A program made the position numbers and the translations under genes. Of a DNA stretch of 64,000 nt, positions 1 through 9,965 are shown piece after piece. Origin of the DNA: an uncultured Prevotellaceae bacterium (GTDB taxonomy: Bacteria > Bacteroidota > Bacteroidia > Bacteroidales > Bacteroidaceae); the NCBI GenBank assembly GCA_900316265.1, contig ONCH01000007.1:59471-123470 (forward strand). The letters are read 5' to 3'. The notes below the pieces were generated by a model, which had not been told where the DNA came from, did no database searches, and saw only the letters and a program-made list of their open reading frames with translations. Position 1 is the stretch's first letter. Each line of letters starts with the position of its first letter.

Positions 1-965
1 CCTTCGATTTGGATTTCAGGAGTGCGCACGTTGGCATCCAGCGAGGCATTGACAGCCTCACGAATCAAAGCACCCTCACGCTCCAGTCCAAAATGCTCCA
101 GCAGCATAGCGGCAGAGAGAATCTGCGCCAATGGATTGGCGAGGTTCTGACCAGCGGCCTGCGGCCATGAGCCGTGAACGGGTTCGAAGAGTGGTGTATG
201 CTCACCCAGCGACGACGAGGGTTGCAGTCCCATAGAACCAGTAATGCATGAGGTCTCGTCAGTCACGTCGAAGAAGCGAGGCTCCGTGAGCACGCGCATC
301 GAGGCGTTGTCGATGAACATATAGTCGGTCGTAACCTCCGGATACTGGGATTCCATTTCCTTAGCTATCTGGCGCCACAGACGACTGGAAGCCAATACGT
401 TAGCCTTATCAACAACGGTAAGATGCTTATGACGCGTCATCGCCATCTCGAAAGCCACTTTCAGAATGCGCTCAATCTCCGGACGCGTATAGACATTGGT
501 GTCAAAGGCCTTGTCGTTATCCTGGTATTTCTCACCAAAATACATGCCTCCCGTCAGTTCGCGAATCACCACGAAGTCGGCACCACGCAACAGTTCCTCT
601 TTCAGCGGCGACTTGTGGAGCAGACAGTCGAAGGTGGCTACAGGACGAATATTAGCAAAGAGTCCCAATTTCTTACGCATAGCCAACAAGCCCGTTTCAG
701 GGCGCATCTTCAACGTAGGATTGTTGTCGTATTTCAGGTCACCAACAGCAGCAAAGAGTACTGCATCAGCACGCATACAGACATCGTGGGTACTATCAGG
801 ATAGGCATCGCCACAAGCATCAATGGCACAGGCGCCAACTAATGCTTCCTCATACTCAAACTCGTGACCACACTTCTTGGCAATAGCGTCGAGCACCGCC
901 ACACCTTGTTTCATAATTTCCGGACCTATTCCGTCGCCCGAAAGTATTGCAATCTTCAGTTTCAT
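1..965 (-). CDS. leuB: 3-isopropylmalate dehydrogenase, 3' end cut by window edge
   Basis: Oxidatively decarboxylates 3-isopropylmalate to 2-oxoisocaproate (leucine synthesis) in the cytosol; the same enzyme type can serve the citramalate route to 2-oxobutyrate. The reverse strand reads openly from an ATG at 965 to the window edge, starting [18 protein letters not shown], the N-terminal nucleotide-binding segment of the isocitrate/isopropylmalate dehydrogenase family. Further in, the family's [11 protein letters not shown]-type segment is readable. About 321 residues are present of a usual 350 or so, so only the C-terminus is missing. It starts 6 nt after the citramalate synthase stop and is the last gene of the operon seen here. 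Confidence 0.93.
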   Translation of the reverse strand, partial: MKLKIAILSGDGIGPEIMKQGVAVLDAIAKKCGHEFEYEEALVGACAIDACGDAYPDSTHDVCMRADAVLFAAVGDLKYDNNPTLKMRPETGLLAMRKKLGLFANIRPVATFDCLLHKSPLKEELLRGADFVVIRELTGGMYFGEKYQDNDKAFDTNVYTRPEIERILKVAFEMAMTRHKHLTVVDKANVLASSRLWRQIAKEMESQYPEVTTDYMFIDNASMRVLTEPRFFDVTDETSCITGSMGLQPSSSLGEHTPLFEPVHGSWPQAAGQNLANPLAQILSAAMLLEHFGLEREGALIREAVNASLDANVRTPEIQIE

Positions 966-971
966 ATAATC

Positions 972-2558
972 TTATTGTTTTGTTATGTCGTTTTCAATGA
1001 TGTTCAACATCTTGAATGTTGCCTTAATAGCAGCTTCCGTCTGGTCGGCATCGAGGCCTCGCGTACGAAGCAAGCCGTCCTTATAATGCCATGAGATGAC
1101 CGTCTGTACCAAGGCATCGGTACGACCACCAGGAGGAATCGTCACCTGATAATTGGCAAGGAAGGGGAATGTACGGTCGAGATACTTCTTATAGATGTAG
1201 CGCAAGGTCTTGACGAAGGCGTCGAACTGACCATCGCCCACAGCACTTCCTTCGTATTGTTGTCCGTTGATTTCCACCTTGACATTCGCACCTGGACGCA
1301 AACCGTAAGCCGTTGACACAACGTAACTTATCAGCTTAACCTTGTCCTCAGAGCCATCGTGTTTCAAGACGTCGCTGACAATATAGGGCAGGTCGTCCAG
1401 CGTCACTATCTCCTTCTTGTCGCCCAACTCCGTAATACGCTCCGTCACACGACGCGTCTGTTCAGGAGTCAGCTCAAGTCCCAGTTCCTCAAGGTTCTTG
1501 GCAATATTGGCCTTACCAGAGTTCTTGCCCAAGGCATACTCACGCTTACGACCAAAACGCTCAGGTATAAGTTCATTATAGTAAAGCTTGTCCTTCGTGT
1601 CGCCATCAGCATGGACACCAGCCACCTGTGTAAACACATGCTCACCCACGATAGGCTGATTGGGGGCTACCGTAATACCGCTGAAGCTTTCGACCATGCG
1701 CGAAATGTCGTTGAGCTGATTCTCGTTGATGTGCGTCTTGGCGTGAAACTGGTCCTTCAGAATAGCCTGCACAGAGGCTAGCGGTGCATTACCACAACGC
1801 TCACCCAGACCATTTACCGTGACGTGCAGACCCTTAGCACCACTCAGCACAGCGGCCAGCGAATTAGACACCGCCAAGTCGTAGTCGTTGTGGGCGTGGA
1901 AGTCGAAATGCACTTCAGGATAGCGCTTTATCATCTTGCGGAAATACTCTACGACCTGCAAGGGATTCATCACGCCCAGCGTGTCAGGCAGCATGAAACG
2001 CTTAATAGAGGTGAGGGGTGAGGGGTGAGAGGTGAGTGCATCCATCAGCTGATAGACATACTCTGGCGAATCCTTCATACCGTTCGACCAGTCCTCTAAG
2101 TAGAGATTGACGCTGATGCCTTTACTAGCAGCATATTCCATCTCTCTCTTGATGTCGCTGATGTGCTCCTCAGGCGTCTTGTGTAACTGGTGCGTGCAAT
2201 GCTTCAGCGAGCCCTTTGCTAACAGGTTGACAACCTTTCCGCCACACTCAGCAATCCAGTCTATCGACTTGCCACCATCTACGAAACCCAATACCTCGAC
2301 ACGATCCAACAAGCCATTTTTCTGGGCATAGGCGCATATCTTAGTCACAGCCTCACGCTCACCCTCCGAGACACGGGCCGAAGCAATCTCAATGCGGTCG
2401 ACGTTGACATCGCTAAGCAATTTGCGAGCCATCACGAGTTTCTCGTGCGGCAAGAACGACACGCCATTGGTCTGCTCGCCATCGCGGAGTGTCGAGTCCA
2501 TAATCTCCACCAGAGGAGCCAGACGCTTATAGTTGTTTACTTGTTGAGCTGTTCCCAT
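972..2558 (-). CDS. cimA: (R)-citramalate synthase, Leptospira type (LeuA-like)
   Basis: Condenses acetyl-CoA with pyruvate to citramalate, the first step of the threonine-independent route to isoleucine; LeuC, LeuD and LeuB carry out the later steps. The 528-residue protein has the DRE-TIM barrel (STLRDGEQTNG near residue 22, ERFGRKREYALGK further on) and a C-terminal LeuA-type regulatory domain. Motifs such as RIEIASARVS, NLYLEDWSNG and FHAHNDYDLAVSNSL match the Leptospira CimA class more closely than LeuA, and a separate full LeuA lies upstream. It overlaps leuD by 22 nt. A short heptad array at 2011-2038 adds a Ser/Pro/Thr loop before the FMLPDTLG motif. A second 2-isopropylmalate synthase is the alternative reading. 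Confidence 0.85.
   Translation of the reverse strand: MGTAQQVNNYKRLAPLVEIMDSTLRDGEQTNGVSFLPHEKLVMARKLLSDVNVDRIEIASARVSEGEREAVTKICAYAQKNGLLDRVEVLGFVDGGKSIDWIAECGGKVVNLLAKGSLKHCTHQLHKTPEEHISDIKREMEYAASKGISVNLYLEDWSNGMKDSPEYVYQLMDALTSHPSPLTSIKRFMLPDTLGVMNPLQVVEYFRKMIKRYPEVHFDFHAHNDYDLAVSNSLAAVLSGAKGLHVTVNGLGERCGNAPLASVQAILKDQFHAKTHINENQLNDISRMVESFSGITVAPNQPIVGEHVFTQVAGVHADGDTKDKLYYNELIPERFGRKREYALGKNSGKANIAKNLEELGLELTPEQTRRVTERITELGDKKEIVTLDDLPYIVSDVLKHDGSEDKVKLISYVVSTAYGLRPGANVKVEINGQQYEGSAVGDGQFDAFVKTLRYIYKKYLDRTFPFLANYQVTIPPGGRTDALVQTVISWHYKDGLLRTRGLDADQTEAAIKATFKMLNIIENDITKQ
2011..2038. repeat. 4 x 7-nt tandem array inside cimA
   Basis: Four consecutive units of GTGAGnG (GTGAGGG, GTGAGGG, GTGAGAG, GTGAGTG on the plus strand). 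On the coding strand they read as CTCAC-type heptads and encode a Ser/Pro/Thr-rich loop (TSHPSPLTS). The reading frame is kept. Related arrays occur elsewhere in the window. Confidence 0.85.
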
Positions 2559-3133
2559 CGTTCTATCTTATCTTTATTTGCCACGAGAAAATCGATATCG
2601 TCCAATCCATTCATCAGACAATGCTTCTTGTAGCCGTTAATGTCGAACTGCTCAGAACGGCCAGTAGCCTTGTTTGTCACCGTCTGGTTAGGCAGGTCAA
2701 CCTCCACTTCTGCGTTAGGATTGTTTTGAATTGTCAAAAACAATTCAGACAAGAAGGCTTCTGAGACCACAACGGGCAACACGAAGTTGTTGAGTTCGTT
2801 GTTCTTGTGGATGTCCGCAAAGAACGACGAGATGACTACACGGAAACCATAGCCAGCAATTGCCCATGCAGCATGCTCACGACTGGAGCCGGAACCGAAG
2901 TTCTTACCCGCTACGAGGATGCAACCTTTATACTTGGGGTTGTTGAGGACAAAATTCTCAACGACACTACCGTCCTCCCTATAGCGCCAGTCGCGAAACA
3001 GGTTGTCGCCAAAGAACTTCTCCTCGCGGGTGGTAGCCTTAAGGAAACGGGCAGGGATAATCTGGTCGGTATCGACGTTCTCCAAAGGAAGGGGAACGCA
3101 TGTGGATGTTATAACGTTGAATTTCTGTTTCAT
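2537..3133 (-). CDS. leuD: 3-isopropylmalate dehydratase small subunit
   Basis: Small subunit of the LeuCD isomerase that converts 2-isopropylmalate to 3-isopropylmalate (and citramalate to 3-methylmalate). The start at 3133 gives [10 protein letters not shown] and 198 residues, the normal family length, and overlaps the leuC stop as ATGA. A longer open frame reaching to 3199 lies inside leuC and is not credible. The swivelling-domain motifs [12 protein letters not shown] and [13 protein letters not shown] are both present. Translational coupling with leuC and cimA is expected from the overlaps. Confidence 0.95.
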   Translation of the reverse strand: MKQKFNVITSTCVPLPLENVDTDQIIPARFLKATTREEKFFGDNLFRDWRYREDGSVVENFVLNNPKYKGCILVAGKNFGSGSSREHAAWAIAGYGFRVVISSFFADIHKNNELNNFVLPVVVSEAFLSELFLTIQNNPNAEVEVDLPNQTVTNKATGRSEQFDINGYKKHCLMNGLDDIDFLVANKDKIERWEQLNK

Positions 3134-4506
3134 AGCAATGTTCTTGGATCGGTGATTACTCCTGTAACGGCAGCTGCAGCAGCAACGAGAGGTGAACAAA
3201 GAATGGTACGTGCACCTGGTCCTTGACGGCCTTCGAAGTTGCGGTTCGAGGTGGATACAGCATACTTGCCAGCAGGCACTTTGTCATCGTTCATAGCCAA
3301 GCAAGCGCTACAGCCGGGCTGGCGAATCTCGAAGCCTGCAGCCTCGAGCACTTTATCAAGGCCTTCCTCTTCTATCTGTTGACGGACTGCCCATGAACCT
3401 GGCACGAGCCAAGCCACTACATTATCCGCTTTCCTCCTACCCTTGACGATTGAAGCGAAGGCGCGGAAGTCCTCGATACGACCATTGGTGCAAGCACCCA
3501 GGAACACGTAGTCAATCTTCTTGCCCAGCAACTTCTCGCCAGCCTTGAAGCCCATATAGTGCAGGGCCTTATCGAAATTAGCATCGCCAGAAGCAGGAAG
3601 AGCCTCCGTAACGCCGATACCCATACCAGGATTCGTACCATACGTGATGCGTGGCTCAATATCCTTGGCATCGAATACCAGTTCCTTATCGAATACAGCA
3701 TCGTCGCCACTCTTCAACGTTTTCCAATAAGCGACAGCCTTGTCCCAGTCTTCGCCCTTGGGAGCATACTCCCTACCTTTCAAATAATTAAAGGTCACCT
3801 CGTCAGGAGCGACGAAACCGCCACGGGCACCCATCTCGATAGACAGGTTGCAGAGCGTCAGACGGCCCTCCATCGACAGGTTCTTCACCACGTCGCCAGC
3901 ATACTCCACGAAATAGCCCGTAGCACCACTCGTAGTCAGTTGTGCCATTAGGTAGAGGGCTACATCCTTTGCTGTTACACCTTTGCCCAACGTACCATTT
4001 ATCGTGATGCGCATCGACTTGGGTTTCTGTTGTAGAATACATTGCGAAGCCATCACCATCTCCACCTCTGACGTGCCGATTCCGAAAGCGACAGCACCCA
4101 TCGCGCCATGCGTAGAGGTGTGCGAGTCGCCACAAACAATGGTCATACCAGGCAGGCTCAGTCCCTTCTCAGGACCAACAACGTGGATAATACCATTATT
4201 CTTATCCATCATACCATAATGCGTCAGTCCGAAGTCTTTGGCATTCTGCGCCAGCGTGCTGACCTGCTTGGCAGAAATGGGGTCTTCGATGGGTTTATCC
4301 TGATCGTGTGTAGGTGTGTTGTGGTCGGGCATACAGAAAATCTGATCCGGACGAAAACACTTCAGCCCACGAGCTCGCATACCGTCAAACGCCTGCGGAG
4401 AAGTCACCTCATGACAATAGAGGCGGTCTATATAAAGCTGGGTGGGACCATCGTCTACGACCTGTACGACGTGCTTGTCCCATATTTTGTCGAAAAGTGT
4501 GTTCAT
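3130..4506 (-). CDS. leuC: 3-isopropylmalate dehydratase large subunit
   Basis: Large, 4Fe-4S-carrying subunit of isopropylmalate isomerase (aconitase superfamily). At 458 residues it is close to the family norm. The aconitase signatures are visible: [21 protein letters not shown] near residues 135-155, the cluster Cys region [17 protein letters not shown], and [10 protein letters not shown] near the C-terminus. Its ATG overlaps the leuA stop by four bases (ATGA) and its stop overlaps the leuD start in the same way, so leuA-leuC-leuD are translated as a tightly coupled unit. Confidence 0.97.
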   Translation of the reverse strand: MNTLFDKIWDKHVVQVVDDGPTQLYIDRLYCHEVTSPQAFDGMRARGLKCFRPDQIFCMPDHNTPTHDQDKPIEDPISAKQVSTLAQNAKDFGLTHYGMMDKNNGIIHVVGPEKGLSLPGMTIVCGDSHTSTHGAMGAVAFGIGTSEVEMVMASQCILQQKPKSMRITINGTLGKGVTAKDVALYLMAQLTTSGATGYFVEYAGDVVKNLSMEGRLTLCNLSIEMGARGGFVAPDEVTFNYLKGREYAPKGEDWDKAVAYWKTLKSGDDAVFDKELVFDAKDIEPRITYGTNPGMGIGVTEALPASGDANFDKALHYMGFKAGEKLLGKKIDYVFLGACTNGRIEDFRAFASIVKGRRKADNVVAWLVPGSWAVRQQIEEEGLDKVLEAAGFEIRQPGCSACLAMNDDKVPAGKYAVSTSNRNFEGRQGPGARTILCSPLVAAAAAVTGVITDPRTLL

Positions 4507-6008
4507 TCGTCTTTCTGCTTAAATTTGTTGATACAGTCGATATACGCCTCTACGCTGGCGGTAACGATATCGGTATTGGCACCAAAGCCATAATAGAGAC
4601 TGCCATCGTACTCTACCTGCATATGTACCTTACCGACATCGTCGGAACCTTTGGAGATAGCCTGAATGGTAAACTCCTTCAGCGTCATCTGCTTCATGAT
4701 AATCTTCTTCAGCGCCTTGATGGCAGCATCGACAGGACCATTGCCAGAGGCTGCAGCTTCAAACTTCTGACCACTAATATCGAGTCCGATAGAGGCCACA
4801 CTCTTCACACCCTTACCCGTAGTAACCTGCAGGAAATCAAGGCGAACAGCATGGGTGTCTGCCGTATCTGCGCCTGCCAACATCAGGGCATCGGCATCGC
4901 TAACCTCCTTCTTCTGGTCAGCCAACACGAGGAACTTCTCATAGATCTTATCGAGTTTCTCCTCTGACAGGTCAACACCATTCACGTGCAGACGATGTTT
5001 CAAAGCTGCACGACCAGAGCGGGCTGTCAGAACGATACTGTTATCGTCGATCCCCACATCCTTCGGGTCCATAATCTCATAAGTATGCACATTCTTCAAG
5101 ACGCCATCCTGATGAATGCCAGAGGAATGTGCAAAGGCATTACGTCCCACGATGGCCTTATTGGGCTGGATAGGCATATTCATCAAGCTCGACACCATAC
5201 GACTGGTGGGATAGATCTTGGTGGTATTGATATTGGTCTCAATGCCCAGCGACTTATGACATTTCAAAATCATCGCTATCTCTTCAAGCGACGTATTACC
5301 TGCACGCTCACCAATACCGTTGATGGTGACCTCCACCTGACGAGCACCAGCCATCACACCATTGAAAGTGTTGGCGGTTGCCATTCCCAAGTCGTTATGA
5401 CAATGGGTAGAGATGATGGCATTATCGATATTGTCGACATGCTCTTTCAGGTATTTGATTTTCTCAAAGTACTCCTGTGGTAAGCAATAGCCCGTAGTAT
5501 CGGGGATATTGACAACAGTAGCACCTGCCTTGATGACAGCCTCAACGACACGTGCCAAATACTCATTATCCGTACGACCAGCATCCTCACAGTAGAACTC
5601 CACATCGTCCACAAAACGCTTGGCATACTTCGTAGCAGCTACGGCACGCTCCAGAATCTCTTCACGGGTGGAGTTGAACTTAAAACGGATGTGTTCGTCG
5701 CTGGTGCCAATACCCGTATGGATACGCTTGTGTTTGGCATACTTTAAGGCATCGAAAGCTACTTCGATATCACGCTCCACAGCACGAGTCAGCGCACAAA
5801 TAGTGGGCCACGTAACGGCCTTGGAAATCTCAATCACGGAATTGAAGTCACCTGGGGAACTGATAGGGAATCCCGCTTCAATCACATCGACGCCTAACTG
5901 CTCGAGCGCCTTGGCTACCTGAATCTTCTCAACAGTATTCAACTGACAGCCAGGAACTTGCTCGCCGTCACGAAGTGTTGTGTCGAAAATGTACAATCTG
6001 TCACTCAT
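4503..6008 (-). CDS. leuA: 2-isopropylmalate synthase
   Basis: Condenses acetyl-CoA with 2-oxoisovalerate, the first committed step of leucine synthesis. The 501-residue protein begins [20 protein letters not shown], has the catalytic DTTLRDGEQ motif, the [14 protein letters not shown] metal site, [13 protein letters not shown], and a C-terminal regulatory domain (about residues 380-500) that binds leucine in the family. First structural gene of the operon, preceded by a leader peptide and an attenuator (6056-6198), so both transcription attenuation and allosteric leucine inhibition are likely controls. No Shine-Dalgarno site is apparent. Confidence 0.96.
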   Translation of the reverse strand: MSDRLYIFDTTLRDGEQVPGCQLNTVEKIQVAKALEQLGVDVIEAGFPISSPGDFNSVIEISKAVTWPTICALTRAVERDIEVAFDALKYAKHKRIHTGIGTSDEHIRFKFNSTREEILERAVAATKYAKRFVDDVEFYCEDAGRTDNEYLARVVEAVIKAGATVVNIPDTTGYCLPQEYFEKIKYLKEHVDNIDNAIISTHCHNDLGMATANTFNGVMAGARQVEVTINGIGERAGNTSLEEIAMILKCHKSLGIETNINTTKIYPTSRMVSSLMNMPIQPNKAIVGRNAFAHSSGIHQDGVLKNVHTYEIMDPKDVGIDDNSIVLTARSGRAALKHRLHVNGVDLSEEKLDKIYEKFLVLADQKKEVSDADALMLAGADTADTHAVRLDFLQVTTGKGVKSVASIGLDISGQKFEAAASGNGPVDAAIKALKKIIMKQMTLKEFTIQAISKGSDDVGKVHMQVEYDGSLYYGFGANTDIVTASVEAYIDCINKFKQKDE

Positions 6009-6021
6009 CTCTCTATTTTTT

Positions 6022-6045
6022 CGTTATTACGTTATGTCGTTATCA
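6022..6045. repeat. 3 x 8-nt tandem array upstream of leuA
   Basis: Units CGTTATTA, CGTTATGT and CGTTATCA lie between the attenuator terminator and the leuA start. On the transcript strand the unit reads nnATAACG, the same core as the array at 50202-50233. Function unknown. Confidence 0.7.
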
Positions 6046-6055
6046 CGAAGAAAAC

Positions 6056-6092
6056 AAAAAAGCCTCTCTACACCCGGAAGTGAGAAAGGCTC
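6056..6092 (-). terminator. Attenuator terminator of the leu operon
   Basis: On the minus strand AGCCTTTCT pairs with AGAGAGGCT (9 bp with one G-U) and is followed by TTTTTT, an intrinsic terminator. The loop side contains TCACTTCCGG (plus 6074-6083), the exact complement of CCGGAAGTGA in the end of the leader ORF (plus 6134-6143). Pairing of those two would prevent the terminator, giving the classic two-state attenuator. Stem complementarity is seen directly; regulatory behaviour is inferred. Confidence 0.88.
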
Positions 6093-6117
6093 TGTATTGT
6101 ACTGTCTTATACCTTAT

Positions 6118-6198
6118 TTATATACATACCCTATCACTTCCGGCTACCTTACGCAGTCGAATAATAATAATGGCGTTAATCAGATTAAGACTTTTCAT
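6118..6198 (-). CDS. leu/ilv operon leader peptide (26 aa)
   Basis: A 26-codon ORF starts 24 nt after the promoter -7 box and ends 26 nt before the terminator stem. Its sequence, MKSLNLINAIIIIRLRKVAG then SDRVCI, carries three Leu, six Ile (four consecutive ATT codons) and two Val codons, as expected for a ribosome-stalling attenuator sensing branched-chain amino acids. The 3' part of the ORF encodes the antiterminator strand, so stalling at the Ile/Leu codons would free it. The run of Ile codons fits an operon that also contains citramalate synthase. Confidence 0.87.
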   Translation of the reverse strand: MKSLNLINAIIIIRLRKVAGSDRVCI

Positions 6199-6221
6199 CG
6201 TTCTATTTTATTAATCGGCTG

Positions 6222-6253
6222 CAAAGATACACTTTTTTCGCCGACTACACAAA
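6222..6253 (-). promoter_or_regulatory. Promoter of the leu operon
   Basis: Minus-strand TATCTTTG (-7 box; plus 6222-6229) with TTTG (-33 box; plus 6250-6253) 20 nt upstream, the Bacteroidetes primary-sigma arrangement. It lies just upstream of the leader peptide. Confidence 0.85.
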
Positions 6254-6303
6254 CAATTCGCAACTTTTTTGCATCAATTTATAACATTTTGCCACTTTTT
6301 GTA

Positions 6304-8427
6304 CTATAATCCTCTTGCACGGAGAATGGCAGAAGCATCAGGCTGCTGCATTCCTGTGAAGTCAGCGAACATCTGCATCAGGTCGCCCGTATTGCCACGA
6401 CTCAGAATCTTATCACGCATAGCCTGACCAGTTTCAGGCTTCAAAGCGCCCAACTTAGCAAACGTATCAGCTACGTTGACTGCTAAGACCTCCGTCCACA
6501 AATAGCTGTAGTAACCAGCGGCATAGCCCCCACCCCATACGTGGTTGAAGTAGCTAGTCATATAGCGAGGCGGAATCTGTGCATCGAGAATGCCATACTG
6601 CTGCAAGGCCTTAGCTTCAAAAGCCGCACACTGGTCAGCTGTGGGAACATCCTTCGAGGCCAGCATGTGCCAAGCCATATCAAGTGAAGAAGCTGCGAGG
6701 TTCTCACCCAATGCATAAGCAGACTGGAAGTTGATGCTCTTCAACATGCGCTCTTTCAACTCAGCAGGCATGGGCTCGTTGGTCTCGTAGTGGCGTGCAT
6801 AGTGGTCGAACACCTCAGGAATAGAGGCAAACGACTCGTTAAACTGCGAAGGCATCTCCACAAAGTCGCGAGCCACGTTGGTACCCGCCAGCGTCTTGTA
6901 TTCACAGTTAGAAAGCATGCCGTGCAAGGCGTGACCAAACTCATGGAACATCGTCGTCACCTCGTCCCATGTAATCAGCGAAGGTTTACCCTCAGGAGCC
7001 TTAGCGTTATTACATACATTAAATATAATAGCCTTCTGATTCCAATGACGGTTCTGCTCAGCAAAGGCATCCATCCACGCACCACCACGCTTTGAAGCAC
7101 GACGGTAATAGTCGCCATATAACAACGCCATCGACTGACCATCCTTATCGAAAACTTCGAAGACGCGCATGTCGGGATGATAGGTAGGAATATCCTTACG
7201 CTCCTTGAACGTCAGACCATAAACACGATTGGCTGCATAGAAGACACCATTGAGCAACACGCTATCAACGTTGAAATATGGCTTCACCTCATCGTCAGAG
7301 ATGTCAAGCATAGCTTTCTTCATCTTAGCGGAATAGTAGAAGCGGTCATAGGGTTCGAGTTTGAAATCCTTACCCTCCGTCTTCTGTGCAAATGCCTCAA
7401 TAGCCTTTGTCTCAGCATCTGCTTTCGACTTATAGGCTGCAACCAGATTCTTCAAGAAGTTATTGACATTATCCGTGGTCTTGGCCATCGTATTGTCGAG
7501 AGAATAGGCTGCATAACATGGATAGCCCATCAATTCGGCCTGCTCAGCACGCAGCTTAGCCATCTCGCTGACAATGGGGAACGTATTATACTTTGGATTA
7601 GTACCGTCGGCACGATGGATGCTGGCCTCATAGACCTTCTTGCGCAACTCACGATTGTCGAGACTGGCAAGGGGAGCCTGCTGCGTAGTATTCATGATGA
7701 CGATAGCATAAGGTGCCTTGCCACCACGACTCTCAGCATCCTTCTGGCATTGGGCAATATCTGCTTCGCTGAATCCTGCGAGGTCTTCTTTCTTGTCCAC
7801 CCACACGATAGCATCGTTAGTAGCAGCCTGCAAGAGGTCACCCCACTGCTGCTGCAGGTCGCTGATGCGCAAGTTAATCTCCTTCATGCGCGCCATCTTC
7901 TCGTCTGACAAAAGGGCACCCTTACGCACGAACTCCTTATAGATTTCCTCCAACAGTTTCTGGTCTTCGCCCGTTAACGTGTCGTGCTGCTTATCATACA
8001 CCTGCTTAATGCGTTCAAACAACGACTTGTTGAACGAAATCTCATTCTGCAGGTCGGTAAGCATGGGCTGCACCTTCTTCTCAATCTCGCTAAGTTCATC
8101 AGACTTGTCTGCCTCCGTCAATGCGAAGAATACTGTAGAGACACGTGTCAAGAGACGATTGCTGTCTTCGAAGGGCAGGATGGTATTCTCGAACGTTGCT
8201 GAGTCCTTACAATCAACGATAGCCTGGATATTATCACGCGTCTGCTGAATAGCAGCCTCAAAGGCAGGCAGATAGTCGGACGTCTGAATCTTGCTGAAAT
8301 CAGGCGCACCAAAGGGTAAAGAACTCTCTGCCAGCAGAGGATTCTCGCGAGAACTCTGCTGGCAGGCATTTAGTGATAGCATCATTACGGATGTCATTCC
8401 GATAGCTAAGATAGTCTTTGTGTTCAT
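6304..8427 (-). CDS. dcp: M3 family zinc peptidase (Dcp-like), lipoprotein
   Basis: Predicted peptidyl-dipeptidase that trims oligopeptides, probably at the envelope. The N-terminus is a lipoprotein signal (MNTKTILAIG, then a hydrophobic run and LNAC at residues 19-22). The M3 zinc motif FHEFGHALHG sits near residue 495, and the downstream YMTSYFNHVWGGGYAAGYYSYLW segment is characteristic of Dcp/oligopeptidase A. Length (707 aa) is normal for Dcp. It lies 12 nt downstream of the DUF4301 gene and is probably the last gene of that unit. Cytoplasmic Dcp lacks a signal, so the lipid anchor is a notable difference, common in Bacteroidetes homologues. Confidence 0.9.
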   Translation of the reverse strand: MNTKTILAIGMTSVMMLSLNACQQSSRENPLLAESSLPFGAPDFSKIQTSDYLPAFEAAIQQTRDNIQAIVDCKDSATFENTILPFEDSNRLLTRVSTVFFALTEADKSDELSEIEKKVQPMLTDLQNEISFNKSLFERIKQVYDKQHDTLTGEDQKLLEEIYKEFVRKGALLSDEKMARMKEINLRISDLQQQWGDLLQAATNDAIVWVDKKEDLAGFSEADIAQCQKDAESRGGKAPYAIVIMNTTQQAPLASLDNRELRKKVYEASIHRADGTNPKYNTFPIVSEMAKLRAEQAELMGYPCYAAYSLDNTMAKTTDNVNNFLKNLVAAYKSKADAETKAIEAFAQKTEGKDFKLEPYDRFYYSAKMKKAMLDISDDEVKPYFNVDSVLLNGVFYAANRVYGLTFKERKDIPTYHPDMRVFEVFDKDGQSMALLYGDYYRRASKRGGAWMDAFAEQNRHWNQKAIIFNVCNNAKAPEGKPSLITWDEVTTMFHEFGHALHGMLSNCEYKTLAGTNVARDFVEMPSQFNESFASIPEVFDHYARHYETNEPMPAELKERMLKSINFQSAYALGENLAASSLDMAWHMLASKDVPTADQCAAFEAKALQQYGILDAQIPPRYMTSYFNHVWGGGYAAGYYSYLWTEVLAVNVADTFAKLGALKPETGQAMRDKILSRGNTGDLMQMFADFTGMQQPDASAILRARGL

Positions 8428-8439
8428 ATTATTTAAGTA

Positions 8440-9939
8440 TTACTGATGCTGGTCGCGCAGCAAATCGTTTACAGTCTTAACTGGATTGAATGTGCCCAGA
8501 GGTACTTCAACAAAGACGGTAGACCAGTTGCTCATAGCACCATTCCACAAGCCAGGAAGCTCCAATGCCTGTAACTCCTTACCGTTCTTTGACTTCTGTG
8601 AAATGAAACCGGTGGTCGGATCAACAAACTTAGGCAGATCAAAAGCATTGCCCTTGTAGTCCTTGACAGCACAGACAAGATCAACGGGGTTGAAGTGAGT
8701 ACCCTTCGTGAACATCTCCATATATTCCTTGTTCGACTTATCAATCTGACTGGACTCCAGAATCTGCAAGCTAACAGTACCATCCTGATTATAAGTCAGG
8801 AACGGGCCACCACCAGGCTCACCGACATTCTTCACCACGCCACAGACGCGCATTGGGCGATTCAGCTTTTCACGCAAGTAAGCAGCATCCACCTTCTTGC
8901 CCTTTGGATCGGTGCAGAGGTTCTTCTCAACAAACTGTGCAATCTCAGTAAGCTGAGCATCGTTAACTCCTGCATCCAACAGACGCAGATATTCGAAAGC
9001 CTTCTGCTGCAATTCTACCAGTACACCAGCAATAATCTGCTTCCAGATAACTGTTTCAGACTTCAGACGGTCAGGCACGACATTATCGATATTCTTCACA
9101 AAGATAACATCTGCTTCAATCTCATTAAGGTTCTCTATCAAGGCGCCATGACCACCGGGACGGAACAACAGCGAACCATCTGAGTTACGGAACGGTGTTC
9201 CATCAGGATTAGCAGCAACTGTATCTGTGCTGGGTTTCTGCTCAGAGAAACTGATATCATAATGGATGCCAAACTTCTGAGCATACAGGTCGGCCTTCTG
9301 GGCAACCTTCTGCTTGAAAAGTTCCATGTGCTCGTGAGATACGGTAAAATGTACATAAGCCTCACCATTGGAAGCAGCATACAAGGCACCCTCTACCAAG
9401 TGTTCCTCCATCGGAGTACGTGGTCCTTCAGTATAGTTATGGAACAGAAGCAGACCTTTTGGTAACTGACCATAGTTCAGTCCCTCAGCCTTCAACATGT
9501 TAGCAGCAACAGCCTTATAGTTACCCTCAGCTATCAGCGCCCTTATACCTTTACCATTATTCTTCTGGCAGACGGCATCAAGCTCAGCATAGAAGGCAAA
9601 TTTATCAATATTATCGAAATACTTCTTCTCGAAATCAGTAGTCGGCACATCATAGTCGGCATCGACAAAGGCGAACATATCCTTGAACATGCGGCTTGCA
9701 GCACCTGAAGCAGGTACAAACTTCACCACTTTCTTGCCCTCTGCCTTATACTTCTGCCAAGCATCAACGAAGTGCTTGCGCTCAGCATCATTGGGGGCAA
9801 CAATGCCGCGACCGATAGCTGCGGCGGCCTCTAACTTTAGAAACGGAAAACCAGTCTTAAACTGTCCGAGTTGGGTCTCAATCTGCTGCTCAGCGATTCC
9901 TTTCTGAGCCAGCTGTTTCAGGTCTTGTTGTGTCAGCAT
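8440..9939 (-). CDS. DUF4301 family protein
   Basis: A 499-residue soluble protein of a Bacteroidetes family without assigned function, recognised from overall sequence (MLTQQDLKQLAQKGI start, the FVPASGAASRMFKDM segment near residue 75 and the GRGIVAPN segment). The Gly/Ser-rich ASGAASRMFK stretch resembles a phosphate-binding loop and LFRPGGHGALIENLNE could be a second conserved site, but no reaction can be assigned. It lies 26 nt downstream of a sugar-nucleotide dehydratase and 12 nt upstream of the M3 peptidase, all on one strand. A role in sugar-nucleotide metabolism is only suggested by that context. Confidence 0.8.
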   Translation of the reverse strand: MLTQQDLKQLAQKGIAEQQIETQLGQFKTGFPFLKLEAAAAIGRGIVAPNDAERKHFVDAWQKYKAEGKKVVKFVPASGAASRMFKDMFAFVDADYDVPTTDFEKKYFDNIDKFAFYAELDAVCQKNNGKGIRALIAEGNYKAVAANMLKAEGLNYGQLPKGLLLFHNYTEGPRTPMEEHLVEGALYAASNGEAYVHFTVSHEHMELFKQKVAQKADLYAQKFGIHYDISFSEQKPSTDTVAANPDGTPFRNSDGSLLFRPGGHGALIENLNEIEADVIFVKNIDNVVPDRLKSETVIWKQIIAGVLVELQQKAFEYLRLLDAGVNDAQLTEIAQFVEKNLCTDPKGKKVDAAYLREKLNRPMRVCGVVKNVGEPGGGPFLTYNQDGTVSLQILESSQIDKSNKEYMEMFTKGTHFNPVDLVCAVKDYKGNAFDLPKFVDPTTGFISQKSKNGKELQALELPGLWNGAMSNWSTVFVEVPLGTFNPVKTVNDLLRDQHQ

Positions 9940-9965
9940 AATATTCGTAGTATTTTAAGTTATTG

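Noticed and set aside
2537-2558. Frameshift between leuD and cimA
   Set aside because: The 22-nt overlap leaves both proteins complete at their family lengths.
3134-3199. N-terminal extension of leuD
   Set aside because: The longer frame begins inside leuC and adds a Cys/Arg-rich tail; the ATG at 3133 with ATGA overlap gives the family-length protein.
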